Positions 38,876-51,351 are shown, counted from the first letter of the stretch. The stretch: 64,000 bases of DNA from Aristolochia californica (GCA_029961685.1 JARWKL010000009.1:27901208-27965207); one strand, 5' to 3'. Made by a program: numbers and translations. The notes: generated from the letters alone by a model not told the origin.

Positions 38876-41704
38876 TGTTGATTTTCATGACTCCATAGAT
38901 TACATAATAGAGAAAGAAGAAGAAGACACGTTGGGGAAAAAAAGAGGAGGAATAATGAGGTTCAAACCCTCCCATATTTATAACTGATACAAATACATAT
39001 TTTAATTATGCCCTTCACCCTAGTAAGAGTGAAAAAGAGATAATAAACATAAACTAATTACATCAATGACACTCTAATTAATCATATCGTCCAACACTCC
39101 CCCTCAAGCTAGGAGGTAATGGCAGTGATCCAAACTTGAAACAAGTAACATAGATGTAGTAATAAGCTCCTCTATCACGATATCCTGAGGATAAGTATGA
39201 CACCGGGCACATATACTTAAAAGATAGAATTGGGTGATGAGTCAAAACCAACCTCAAATAATTTCAAACAAATATAATGATAATAATCACTAAAGTGGAT
39301 AATACCTGTTATTCACAAGACGACGATAAAAAACCCAAGGGTGCCAATAAAAACTCTCAAAAGACTTAAAAACACTAATATAAATAAAAGGTCCAACCAA
39401 AACAATGCTCCAAAAGGGTTGGCCAAAGGGGTAAGTGAGAGTTAAATAAAGGATGGTAGGAGAAAGGTTGCCAAATAACAAAAGGGTAATGGGGAATCAA
39501 TAAGAAGATAAGATGAAGAAGTCGAGGTCACCATGTGCTTTATTTTCCTAGGTAATTCAATTTTTCATCAAAAGAACCAACGTTGACAACAATTAACAAA
39601 TAATGAATTCAAGGCAAGCAACTGAAGAGTCCTTCTTCAATAATAATGTCTCAATCAAAGAGACACAATAACGGCAACGGAAAGGGGCCAATGCCCAAAT
39701 AATACGCACCAAATAATGATAGTCCTTAAGAGTAATAAGGACACATCAAATAATCTGCAAAGAGTCCATAAGGAAGTCGTGCACCAAGTAATAAGCTGGA
39801 ACCGAGTAATAAGTTGCCAATAATCCAAGATAATAAACAAGCCAAATTCAAGGATCCGAGTCAAGAGTGAGTGAGCTCGAGTTACAAAATGTGTTATGCC
39901 GAGTCGATGTTAGACCAATATAGCCAAGTCACGGGAGGATTCGATAGAGTATTCGGAACCTGGACCAATATAACAGAGAAAGAGAGCAAGTGCACAAAGT
40001 CAGCTGACTCGAGTCCGAGGAGTCTCTGCAATTGGCAAACCAATAACTGCAATGTTCGGGATGACAACAACCCAGACGTGAGACAATTTCTCATTGATTA
40101 TGGAATAAGCTGATTATGAAACTAATAGTAAGATGAGACGAGCTAGATTAAATTGAGGATGAACCAGGCTGCTTAGAGTAAATCGAGGATATCAGAGAGA
40201 CAAGCAAGCGAAGGAGGTCTCTGGAATACAACTTAATACAACCGGTCAAGATAGCAATTGGCAAGATGATAGCAAGCTAATACCAGAGCATGAAATCAAC
40301 AATTGTCTGGTTTAAGATATCAAACACAACAACGACAAAACGTAACGACTTCAATCCAACAGCTGACCAAGATAGCTTCAACTTGCCAACAAAGAGCTTT
40401 CCAATTATAACGAAAAGTGAAGATAAGGAAGATCAACGAGTAATCTATATCTTCCAATAATAACGATGCCAGTTGAAGATTGACGCAAAGATATTTGCTT
40501 GAAGTCTCGGGTTGGATGACAAGGAGGCGAGACAGAGTGATTAACAGAGACAACTACGAGACATCAGTAAGAATTGCAGGATTGCAACAAATATTCCAAC
40601 CAACAAGATTGATGAGCAGTGAAGGAGACAACAATGAATTACGAAACGTTTACTTGGGATATATGTAGGCTTTGGAAGAAAATGCAACAACAATGATGAG
40701 TGATCAAAGGAAGGCCGAACAAGTTCCAGCAATGGCAGTGAGCTATCATGTTGAGAACAGAGTAATGTCAGGCTGGATGAAGATACCTAGAGAATCAATA
40801 ACATCTCCAACAATGCCAATAGACATACCAGCCACAAGAAAGAGAGAAGCCAAGTGGAAGCGGGAAGCAGAAGAGTATGATCACCAAATAAATAATTTCA
40901 TAGCAGATGAGATGCTGTTTTTGCTAGGGTCACACATCGGGTTCACCGAAAAACAAAAACCAAAAAGAAAATGTTGTTTCGGTTTGATCCCTCCAAAGGC
41001 AATACGATCAATTCTCAAGTATAATGATGACAAGAAGGTAGCAGCCGATCTTGCCTCAGTAGGGGACAAAGATGCACTTTGGTGTTTCTGTAGTGATCAG
41101 TGTTGAAACAATTATCAGCCAGACCAACTAGTCAACCAGGCTACATGAGATCGAGATAGATTAGTAGTAACATAGTGCATGATCATCAAAGAATATCATC
41201 GGGCCATGATGAAGTGGAAGCGTAATCAATAGAGTGTGATCAACCAAGTAATAATCCAAGACTTAGAGAATATTACAGTCAAGAGGTAGCAGTAGGCATA
41301 ACGGAGGTTACCAATGGGTGGAAGAAGGTTGTTGTGCAAGAACGAAGAGCCATGGCAAACGACAATAGTAAATGATTCGGAATGGGAAATAGTAATAATC
41401 TGAAAAAAGATAGCAAGATTGGAATTCTAAAAAAACATAGTTATGAGTCCTGAAAAATCAATGTTCTAATACTATGTTAATTTTTAGGACTCCATGGAGA
41501 AAAAGAAGAACACATATTGGGGAGAAAAATAGAGGAAGAATGAGATTATGGATTCATGTCCAAACCCTCCCCCTTAAGCTCTATTTATAAACTGATAAAA
41601 GTATAATATTATAATTATACCCTTCACCTTAGAAAGAGTGAAGAAGAGACAAGAAACATAAACTAATTGCATTAATTATGCCCGAATTACATCATTGTTT
41701 TACA
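38876..41704 (-). mobile_element. Non-autonomous LTR element F (no pol)
   Basis: LTRs at 38876-39096 and about 41475-41704. On the plus strand they start TGTTGATTTTCATGACTCCAT and TGTTAATTTTTAGGACTCCAT. The polypurine tract (CTCCCCCTCAAGC, inverted) is inside the left LTR. The primer site GTTCTAATACTA (inverted, degenerate) is at 41463-41474. The 2.4-kb internal part has no gag or pol. It shares phrases such as CTTCTTCAATAATAATGTCTC and CCAAATAATACGCACC with the internal part of the element at 44341-47942. No target duplication matches at these edges, so ends may have shifted. Short plus-strand frames inside (for example 40672-41106) are antisense and unlikely to be genes. Confidence 0.75.
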
Positions 41705-42024
41705 CAAGTTGGAGGCTTGGATCTCTCAAAGGAGAAGGTTTCTCTCCAACTAAAAAGGGTGTAAGTTTTACCTTTTTTTTGTAGTTTTGTTTTAAGATAG
41801 ATTCATTTAGAACCTGGTTGAATTTAGATAGAAAGGGCCTAACTAGAGCTAGAATCTAGCCAATATATTAGAGAGATTGTTTTTTAAATGGTGTATTTGA
41901 GCATACATGTGGCTTAAAGAGAGCCAAAATCTCTTTTATAAAAGTTTCATCTAATAGAGCTTGATTAGTAGAATTTCCCAAGCATGAGTTCTTGGGCAGT
42001 GGGTACCAATAGGGAAAATCAATA
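41705..42024. other. Unassigned segment; second half repeated at 48058
   Basis: No gene recognised. 41888-42024 recurs as 48058-48200 in the same orientation at roughly 95 percent by eye. At 42025 the sequence changes to Copia pol without an LTR. Confidence 0.6.
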
Positions 42025-43880
42025 TTCTGATAACGCTCCTCCAGGTTTATCTTCCGTACCAGGTTTTCCTCTACCAGTTGTGCCCCGTGCTGCAGAAACT
42101 ACTCAGCCCCTAGAAACACTAGTTAACACCACACCTACTGAGTTGTCGGATCCTACCGAGGTAAGTCCATCTTCTTCGATTATTTTTGGCCCAGAATATG
42201 ATACTCATCCTATTGCTGTTAGGAAAGAGCCCAGATCATGAACCATGCCTTCTTCTTCTCATCCCATAACAAACTTTGTGTCTCATCATCGTCTGTCCCC
42301 TGTTTTTTGTCAATTCCTATCGGCTATTTCCTCCGTACATGTACCAAAATCCTATCAGGAGGCTCTCAAACATCCAGGGTGGAAGACGACTATGGATGAA
42401 GAAATGCAGGCTCTTTATAAAAATCAGACATGGGCTCTAGTCCCCCTTCCTTTAGATAAGAAACCCGTCGGTTGCAAATGGGTATTTATGGTGAAACACA
42501 ATCCGGATGGGTCCGTGGCTCGATTGAAAGCTCGCCTTGTTACTAAAGGCTATACACAATGTTATGACATTGATTATGAAGAAACCATCTCTCCAGTGGC
42601 TAAATTAAACTTGGTACTTTTGTTATTATCTGTGGCAGCTAATTCTTTCTGGTAGGTCTATCAACTTGATGTAAAAAATGATTTTCTGAATGGGGATATA
42701 AAAGAGGACATTTATATGCATCAACTACCTGGGTATGTGGTTGAGGGGGAGTCCATATGTCGACTACAAAAATCTATTTATGGTCCCAAATAGTCGCCTC
42801 GTGCATGGTTTGAAAATTTTAGCCAAACAGTCATACGACTCAGATTTCACAGATGCTCTGGAGATCACTCTGTCTTCATTAAAGACACACTGAAGAGCAA
42901 GGTAATTCTAGCCGTATATGTTGATGACATTATTATAACTGGCAGTGATCCCGAGGGCATCCAAAAGACAAAATAAAGGATATGTACCGAATTTAAGACA
43001 AAGGATCTCGGACCGCTCAAATATTTTTTGGGTATTGAAGTACTACAATCCATACATGAAATTATATTATCTCAAAGGAAGTATATCCTTAACTTACTGG
43101 AGGAGACCAAAATGCTGGGATGTAGACCAGCAGAAACTCCTATGGACTCGAATACAAAATTATGTACAGGTACTGGAGAAGAAGTAGATGTCGGAAAATA
43201 TCAAAGATTGGTGGGAAGACTTATTTATATCTGCTTAAGGAAGCCAAATATTTCATATGCAGTCAGTGTGGTAAGTCAATATATGCACAAACCACAACTC
43301 AGTCATTGGCAAGCACTAGAACGGATATTATGATATCTGAAAGGAGCACCAGGAAGAGGGCTCCTCTATAAAAATCATGGACACTTCAACATCGAAGGAT
43401 TCTCAAATGTGGACTGGGCCGGATCCTCGGATGACAAAAAATCTACTTCAGGATATTGTACAATGGTTGGAGGAAACTTGGTTACATGGAGGAGCAAAAA
43501 ACAGAATGTAGTTGCAAGGTTTAGTGCTTAAGCAGAGTACAGAGCCATGCCACACACAGTCAGTGAACTCCTATGGATCAGATATCTCCTAACTGAATTG
43601 GGTTTTTACAAAGAAGCTCCTATGAATCTATATTGTGATAATCAGGCCGCAATTCACATCACATCAAATCTAGTCTTCCGCGAGAGAACAAAGCATATAG
43701 AAATAGACTACCACTTCATACGAGAAAATTTCACTGCCAGCATCTTATCTCTCCAACATGTATCTTCATAAAATCAGGTTGCAGACATTCTCACCAAACC
43801 AGTCACTCACAAAATTTTGTCCAACATTTACAGCAAGTTGGGCATCTACGATGTTTTCTCACCCCCAACTTGAGGGGGAT
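42025..43880 (+). pseudogene. 3' half of a Copia pol: RT and RNase H
   Basis: Starts inside the integrase-RT linker (NAPPGLSSVPGFPLPVV). RT landmarks: YQEALKHPGWKTTMDEEMQA, KPVGCKWVFMVKHNPDGSVA, RLVTKGYTQ, YQLDVKNDFLNGDIKEDIY, catalytic VYVDDIIITG (about 42915-42945), LGPLKYFLGIEV. RNase H: YLKGAPGRGLLYKNHGHF, KKSTSGYCTMVGG, RSKKQNVVARFSA, CDNQAAIHITSN, RTKHIEIDYHF. It ends with a polypurine tract CTTGAGGGGGAT at 43869-43880. Stops at 42239, 42653, 42791, 42974, 43332 and 43528 disable it. The 5' half is missing. Confidence 0.92.
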
Positions 43881-44340
43881 TGTTACAATGTGGGACCCAC
43901 CATGGCCCCATAAGCTGGTGGGACCCACCATGAGCTAGAGAGGTGTCAACAAGAGTCCTCATACAAAGTGGCTCTAGCTAAGAGATAAGAAACATGTGCT
44001 GGAATTAAATAGAAGATTTGAACATCAAGTGGGACCCACAAATATACCACGAACTGGTATCTCTATCTACATGAGCTGGAAGATCATGTGTGACCCACAA
44101 GATAAGACCAAGAGCTGGCTCTCTATCTTGATTCACGTCCTTAAATAAGGTATTTCTAGTTGAGTTAAATTAGTCTCTTAAATAGATAATGTAATCTTAT
44201 CATGATAGGCTTATCTTGGAGAGTTCTAGTTGGAATGTAATTAGGTGTCCTAAAATTATTTTTACATGGACTCTATCACCTCTTCAACTATAAATAGAGG
44301 TGATTGTAACTTGCAATTCATCAAGCAAGTTTCTTATTTT
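43881..44340 (+). repeat. 3' LTR of the Copia fragment, interrupted at its end
   Basis: Starts TGTTACAATGTGGGACCC directly after the polypurine tract. Contains TATA-like AACTATAAATAGAGG near 44286. The end was not found because the element at 44341 follows immediately; the LTR is cut or complete at that point. Confidence 0.75.
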
Positions 44341-45052
44341 TGTTGATTTTCAGGATTCCATGGATTTAGCCCCTGGAGAAAAAAGGAGAGAGATCCATTG
44401 GGAGAAAACTGGAGGAAGAAGGGTTATGGAATTGATTCCTAACCCTCCCCCTGATGCTCTATTTATAGATTTATGAAACTATTGTATTACAATAATACCC
44501 CTAAACTTAGGGTTTAGGGTTTTAACCCTGGAACTTTAACTTAATTACATTAATGCCATCTCTATGAGATGACTCTTTATTTACCATCCTGCCATCTTGT
44601 ATGTGGGCCTATGGGCCTTGAGCCCGTCTTCTATATCTCTTGGTTGCATGGGTCTTCCTTGGTCTAATGGGTTTGGGCCCATCTTCTAATACCCTTGGAT
44701 ATGTGGACCTTCCTTGGTCGCGTGGGCTAGGGCCCTATCTTCCAACAATCTCCCTCAAGGTGGGGGTGAGAGAACAACATGAACTCCCAGTTTGCTACAA
44801 ATGATGTATAAAATATTTGTATAAAAAGGCATATCTTCCAATATGCCTTTATCTTCCAACACTCCCCCTCACGCTAGGGCTCTCGTTCATGAGGCCCAAC
44901 TGACATAATATCAGTGAGACTAAATCACTCCTAGCCATTAAGACATTGCTCTGAATTGTCCACCTCCACCATCGTGTCCCTCCACAGGACAAGGATTCTC
45001 AAGTGGTAGAGTAATATATGATATTAATGGGGGAAGTAACATAAATATAATA

Positions 45053-45515
45053 ATAAGTTCCTCCGTAATGGCCTTTTAACCATAAATATTTTTGATATTT
45101 TTTATGGCGATGAAGTTCCGCCGCCATGGACTTCCAACCACAAATATTTTTAATATTTTTTACGGGGATGAAGTTCCTCCGTCATGGACTCCCAACCATA
45201 ATTTTGATATTTTTGATGGGGATTAAGTTCCTCCGTCATGGACTCCCAACCACAAATAATTTTGACATTTTTCACGGGGATTAAGTTCCTCCGTCATGGA
45301 CTCCCAACCACAAATAATTTTGACATTTTTGACGGGGATTAAGTTCCTCCATCATGGACTCCCAACCACAAATAATTTTGATATTTTTGACGGGGATTAA
45401 GCTCCTCCATCATGGACTCCCAACCACAAATCATTTTGACATTTTTTACGGGGATGAAGTTCCTCCGTCATGGACTCCCAACCACAAATAATTTTCATAT
45501 TTTTGACGGGAACAA
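45053..45515 (+). repeat. About eight tandem units of 58-63 bp in element A
   Basis: Unit core GGGGATTAAGTTCCTCCGTC then ATGGACTCCCAACCACAAAT and AATTTTGACATTTTT. Later copies are nearly identical; the first two are more diverged. The related element at 49208-52145 lacks this array. Confidence 0.9.
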
Positions 45516-45828
45516 TAAATAATGGTATTGGGCTACCTCTTCTTCAATAGTAATGTCTCATAAAAAAAACCTAATAACAACAAATGACATGGGCTTGGAC
45601 ACATTTAACATGACCCAAAATAATCCTTGTAAAATGACCCACGAAATAATCCAATGCACATATCTGTACCAAATAATATGCTGACCAAGGAATAATCTGA
45701 CAATTCTTCAAAAATAATAATCCAGCCAGAGAAAAAATTTACTGAGTCGCGCCAAAATATGTATAAAACTTGGGTACATATATCGAGGCAGAAAATAAGT
45801 AGCCCGAGTCAGGTTGACCTGGACCGAG

Positions 45829-46164
45829 TGTTACTTACCATTGCGCCAAAAGACCAGTCTTTTAGCGAAGGCGCAACATGCATATTAAAGACAAGTTATT
45901 CCAACACTCCCCCGCACGGGGAACACCCGTGTACAAATACAAATGTACAATCCCACCTATACGGGGACGGCCAAAGACAAAGTCCCACCTATGCGGGGAC
46001 GAAACAAAGACAAAGTCCCACCTATGCGGGGACGAAACAAACGGGGGGATCGGGACTCGAACTCGAGACCACCTGCTCTGATACCATGTTACTTACCATT
46101 GCGCCAAAAGACCGGTCTTTTAGTGAAGGTGCAACATGCATATTAAAGACAAGTTATTCCAACA
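45829..46164 (-). mobile_element. Complete miniature LTR element (TRIM) with 78-bp LTRs
   Basis: 336 bp in all. LTRs 45829-45906 and 46087-46164 are both 78 bp, begin TGTTACTTACCATTGCGCC, end GTTATTCCAACA and differ at three bases. Flanks carry CCGAG at 45824-45828 and 46165-46169. The primer site GCTCTGATACCA (inverted) is at 46075-46086. The polypurine tract CTCCCCCGCACGGGG (inverted) is at 45907-45921. The internal part has three CCCACCTATGCGGGGACG units and no gene. The related element at 49208-52145 has the uninterrupted site (near 50768), which confirms the insertion. Confidence 0.95.
46052..46064 (-). promoter_or_regulatory. tRNA B-box-like sequence next to the TRIM primer site
   Basis: Minus strand reads GAGTTCGAGTCCC, close to the RNA polymerase III internal B box (GGTTCGANTCC). 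It lies about 10 bases from the primer site. Whether it is used is unknown. Confidence 0.4.
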
Positions 46165-47942
46165 CCGAGTTGGTCTGAGTTGACTCGGTCTGGTTGGTGC
46201 AGAAACAGTAAGTCTCGGGTCGGCTGGTAACTCGGTCTAGCCCGAGTTGGGCTGATACGGGCGCACTGAACTGTTGATAAATTTTTCCTAAACTTAGGAA
46301 AAATTTATCAATAGTGCCTTCATCTTTCTCCCGCGCCGAATAACTCGGCAAACAAATTCTTTTTCTCCCCCTTATCGAAAGGCTGTAATGGACTGGGTAC
46401 GCTGGTTCACTGGTTCAAATCAGCACCTCTCTTCCTGGGTGAAATAGAGTTCTAGCGGAGGAAATAATCCACCGAGCAGACACAGAAAATGGACTCACAA
46501 AGTTGTCTTCTCCGACAACGGTGTTGGTGGTATCCGAACAGCATGGGGCATCAACGAGAGGTCTCATATGGCCATCAGAAGAGTTTCCTAAAATAGCAAT
46601 GGAGCTCTTGTTTAACGCAACATCTTTAACAATGAAACAACAAGTTTCTGTAATAGAAAAAAATCTCGGGCATGAACAACTGATGCATCTATGTAAATCA
46701 TGAGATGGAGGTGTTTCTGAAAATAGAGGAGAATATATCTCCTGAAGAATCAGCTGAAAAAAATTCACAAAAGAAACTACAACATCGTTCGGGATTGAAA
46801 CTCATATAGAAATCTTCCCTCCTGTTACTACAGAAGAGCAACAGAAAGAGACTATCCAAAGAGATCATCAGCTTCCAGAAACAGCAACATAGCTCTGATC
46901 AATAGCTGCAAGAATCAACAACTTTCCTGGTATATTGAATGTAATCTTGATATTGTTCGAGCAGATAGCAGATAAGACTCCAACAATCTTCCAGAAATAA
47001 AATAATGCCAACGAAGTCGTGGCTGTTGCAACCGAAAGAAGGTCTGTAAAATACAGAGCACACATCCCAGTTGGCTAATGGCAAGTTTTTTGTTTGATCA
47101 TAGATACATCTGAGCTGTTTTTCATTATTTCCTTTGCAGCAGCAATGAATGACGATGATGAATCAACAACAATCACGTAGAATCACTCTTGGATTCCACA
47201 TAACAGGGATTATGATCATGTCTCTGATACCCGACAGCAGCAAAGTAGCAGCAATTTTATTCACCGAGAGAGACTTCTAATATGATACCCACAACAATTT
47301 CCCAAGAGAGATAACAAAGAAAAAGAGAATGATGGCAGAGACAATGACTAGCATGGCTATGAAAACTTGAGGCTTCAAAGGCAATACGATTTAATCAAAA
47401 CAAGAAATAAAAAACAATGCACGAGACTAAGAGAAAAAAGAAAAAAAAATAGTTTTTAACCCTAAACTGAGGATAATGAAACCTAAAAAACCATATCAAA
47501 GCTCTGATACCATGTTGATTTTTAACACTCTAGATTTAGCTCATGGAGAAAAAAGGAGAAAGATCCATTGGGAGAAAACTAGAGGAATAAGGGTTATGGA
47601 ATTGATTCTTAACCCTCCCCATGATGCTCTATTTATAGATTTAAAACTACTGTATTACAATAATACCCCTGAACTTTGGGTTTAGGGTTTAGGGTTTTAA
47701 CCCTGGAACTTTAACTTAATTACATCAATGCCATCTCTATGAGATGACTCTTTATTTACCATCCTGCCATCTTGTATGTGGGCCTATGGGCCTTCTCCTT
47801 GATCTGTGGGCCTTTATCCCGTCTTCTATATCTCTTGGTTGCATGGGTCTTCCTTGGTCTAATGCGCTTGGGCCCATCTTCTAATAACCTTGGATATGGG
47901 GACCTTCCTTGGTCATGTGGACTTGGGCCTTATCTTCCAACA

Positions 47943-48057
47943 CTTTCCCTCAAGATGGGGGTGAGAGAATAGCATTAACTCCCTACTTGCTACAAATGAT
48001 GTATAAAATCTTTGTATAACAGGACATATCTTCCAATATGTCTTCATCTTCCAACAT
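47943..48057 (-). repeat. Second copy of the internal 3' end of element A
   Basis: Same polypurine tract and GGTGGGGGTGAGAGAA-type region as 44748-44870, now outside the opposite LTR. The layout LTR, internal, LTR, internal indicates a former tandem array. Confidence 0.85.
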
Positions 48058-48309
48058 GTAAATGGTGTATTTGAGCATACATGTGGCTTAAAGAGAGCCA
48101 AAATCTCTTTTATATAAGTTCCATCTAATAGAGCTTGATTAGTTGAATTTCCTAGGCATGAGTTCTTGGGCGGTGGATACAAATAGGGAAAATCAATAAC
48201 AAAACATTTGGTGTCAAATATTGTGATGTGTGAATTTTTTATGCTTTAATTTGCATGCTTTTATATTACACTCATTATGATTTTTATAATCTTAATTCTC
48301 AAATCACAC

Positions 48310-48540
48310 ACCTCTTAAAAGCCACCAAGGCGAACAACTAGGACACATAGGAATAGACTCCTTAAATAAATTAGCAAAGAAAAACTTAGTGAGAGAACTA
48401 TCGGATCAAAAGTTAGTAAGAGAGAGACCTTGTGATGGTTGCCATCTTGGAAAGTAACACAATTTTTTTTTTTTCAAATCAAAGAAAGTTGTTTCAACTA
48501 TTAAATTTAGGTTCCTATGATATGTACCTGACCAAGATAG
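48310..48540 (+). pseudogene. Copia GAG-pre-integrase remnant
   Basis: Reads NKLAKKNLVRELSDQKLV, then CDGCHLGK and SKKVVSTIK, matching the zinc-binding GAG-pre-integrase domain (KLxKKNLVRGLP ... CDACxLGKQ) upstream of Copia integrase. Both flanks are other sequence. Confidence 0.75.
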
Positions 48541-49106
48541 TGAGATAAGAGATAAAGAAAGAAGGAGAGAAGAAGAAAAGATGAGGAAGAAGGAGAAGAA
48601 GCGAGGGATGGCTAAGGACATGGAGAGAGAGAAAGAGGGTTTGAGCGAAAAGAGTAAGGACGAATTTGAATGAGAAGAGGGGGGACTTAATGATTTACCC
48701 CTTGCCTTGAACCTCTATTTATAGTTTATGAGGGAAGGTTACACTAACTACATTACTCTTAGGACTACAAGCTCACGAAAGAAAAAGACATAAGTAGACA
48801 TACATAATCTTCTCTAATTACATCCTTGTGCCATCCTTATGTGAAGAAAGCTAATTTACACCTTTTGCCATCTCTTTGATGTGCAAAAGGTATTTACCTT
48901 AGTACCCCTTTGAGATGAAACATGTTTGAGAGAAATAATGCCAGCCTGAAATTTTTCTCGTATGGAGTGGCAATCTACCTCAATATGTTTTGTTCTCTCA
49001 TGGAAGACAAAATTTGAAGTAATGTGAATGGTTGCCTAGTTGTCACAATATAGTTCCATAAAGATCTTTTTGTGGAGCCCTAATCTAGTGAGGAGATATT
49101 TGATCC
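48541..49106 (-). pseudogene. Copia RNase H end and probable LTR
   Basis: 48895-49106 on the minus strand reads TRLGLHKKIFMELYCDN and, after a frameshift, [23 protein letters not shown] codons of Copia RNase H. 48541-48894 to its left has the purine-rich then TTTATAGTTTATG layout of an LTR in minus orientation. It is cut at 49107 by insertion of another LTR element. Confidence 0.7.
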
Positions 49107-49207
49107 TGTTAGAAGGTGAGTTCAAACCCACACGTCCTAGGAAGAAAGCCCACACATCCAAGATGTGGCATATTGGTAAATAAGTCTCATAAAGATGACA
49201 TGAAGAT
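49107..49207 (+). repeat. 5' LTR of a Copia, part 1
   Basis: Starts TGTTAGAAGGTGAG and resembles the first 100 bases of the solo LTR at 32809. Split at AAGAT by element B; it continues at 52151. Confidence 0.85.
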
Positions 49208-51300
49208 TGTTGAAAGACAGGGCCCAAGTCCACACGATCAAGGAAAGCCCATACATCCAAGAGATGTAGAAGACGGGTTCAAGGCTCCACAGATCAAAGA
49301 GAAGGCCCATAAACCCACATACAATGATGACAGGATGGTAAATAAAGAGTCATCTCATAGAGAAGGCATTGATGTAATTAGGTTAAAGTTCTAGGGTTAA
49401 AATCCTAAACCCTAAATTCAGGGGCATTATTATAATACAGTAGTTTCATTAATCTATAAATAGAGCTTCAGGGGGAGGGTTAGAACATCAAGTCCATAAC
49501 CTCTTCTTCCTCTGGTTTTCTCCCAATGGGTCTCTCTCCCTTTTTCTCCATGAGCTAAATCCATGGAGTCCTGAAAATCAACATGGTATCAGAGCTTTGA
49601 TTTTCAGGATTCCAGAAACCCATAGTTGATAAATACAGTTTTAAATTTTCTTACTCATTTTCTTCTTGATAAAAAAAATCAAAAGGTGGAATTATGGTGA
49701 AGTTTTTTTTATTCCTGTTGTGAGCTTGGTGAAGAGTGTTTGATAATACTAGTCAAGTTCCGAGCATGGTCTCTTGACTCAGTTCAACTCGGCTACAACT
49801 CGGCCGTGAAGGAGTTCTGCTAAGAAGGGCAGCCCATGAGGAAAGTCCACAGGCGCGTTCCTTGGCTTGATTGCGCAAGAGGAGAAAGGTGCTTCTCCTA
49901 TAGAAATCTGCTAGTTTTTGTGGAAAATCTGTTGTACGCTTCCAACAAAAGAACTCTCCTTCTAAAAATAACTTTTGGCATGGGGGAGGAAGACGAAGAT
50001 ATGCTTTGCTTCCTGGTGTTTCGCTACTGCGTTGCTGTCTAGAAAGTCGTTGTTGTCAAAAAAGTTTTCCATAAATAGAGTTACCAGCACCCAACCGAGT
50101 TCATCACCAGCTTCAAAGGACGACAACTCTGTTGTGTTTCTATTTTTGACTTGCCAAGAAGAGAGATTTTATACAACTGGATGACCAAGTTGCTGATTTT
50201 CCGAATTCGTATCTTCCAAAGACACTCTGGTGTCCGTCTCTGTTCGGCACCGAGGAGAATATGAAGGTAATGTTTCCAAAATAAAAGTTTCCTAAGTTAG
50301 GAAACCGAATTGAATCTGTGAATATATTATCCTTGTCGAGTTTTTTCTTGACTGTTTCCCCCGAGAGACCTTTGGCTGCCAGAAAGAAGACTCCACTACT
50401 ATTGTAGATTACAATCTTCCGGTTCTTTCGAGTTATTCTGGCAGATCTTTTATTTTTTGACATTACTGATCCTTTGTTGCTTATTTCTGGAAACTTTCTG
50501 ATTTCCACATTGATACATATCTGCATATCTGGTTTGCCGATCTCTTCGGTGCGAGGAAGAAGATTTTGTAGAAAAATTATATGTTTCCTAACTTAGGAAA
50601 CATGAATTAATCAGTGCCGATTCAGCGCAGCCCATGCCCGTTCCATCCCAACTCGGACTAGCCGCGTTCCTAAGTCAAACCAGCAACTAAGCATGACTTC
50701 TGTTCCTTACTGAGTCAACCCAAACCAACATGGACCAAGTCAACTCGGTCCGGGTCAATTCACATCCAGGTCAACCTGACTCGGGCCACTTATTTTTTAC
50801 CTCGGTATATGTGTCTAGACAAAAGCTTATACATATTTCTGTAGCGCCTTAGATATATTGACTCAGAGTGACTCGATAAATTTTTCTCTGGCTGGATTAC
50901 TATTTTGAAGAATTGACAGATTATTCCTTGGTCAGTATATTATTTGGTACAAAATATTTGCATTAGATTATTTCATGGGTCAATTTTACAAGGATTATTT
51001 TGGTTAATGTTATATGGGCCTTGCCCATTTCAACCGCTGCTATTGTGTCTCTTTGGATGAGACATTATTATTAAAGAAGAGGTGGCATCAATACCTTTTC
51101 TCATACCATAATTTATTTGACTCTAAAAAATATCACAGTTGGGACACCATGAGAGTTAGTGCCCGGATTGGGACACCATAATTTATTTAACTCTAAGAAA
51201 TGTCATAGTTGGGACGCCATGAGAGTCAGTGTTCGGATTGGGACACTATGATAAATAATCACACTCCCCCCCCTCTCCCGCCCCCTCCTCTCCTCCCACA

Positions 51301-51351
<51 letters not shown>

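Larger units (their letters stand above)
44341..47942 (-). mobile_element. Non-autonomous LTR element A (no pol)
   Basis: LTRs at 44341-44747 and 47513-47942: on the plus strand TGTTGATTTTCAGG... and TGTTGATTTTTAAC..., both ending ATCTTCCAACA. Primer site GCTCTGATACCA (inverted) lies at 47501-47512. The polypurine tract (ATCTCCCTCAAGG, inverted) follows the left LTR. The 2.8-kb internal part carries no recognisable gag or pol. It holds a tandem array at 45053-45515 and a TRIM at 45829-46164. It is the same family as the element at 49208-52145. No 5-bp duplication: the right LTR is followed by another copy of the internal 3' end (47943-48057). Confidence 0.88.

Noticed and set aside
40672..41106. 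144-codon plus-strand frame inside element F
   Set aside because: Antisense to the element, no recognised domain, and not conserved in the related elements A and B.
46047..46086. tRNA gene
   Set aside because: Only a primer site plus a B-box-like motif are present; no acceptor stem, anticodon arm or A box can be paired.
45759..46178. 139-codon frame across the TRIM
   Set aside because: It spans both LTRs and the internal repeats of a non-coding TRIM; repeats in the frame simply copy the DNA repeats.
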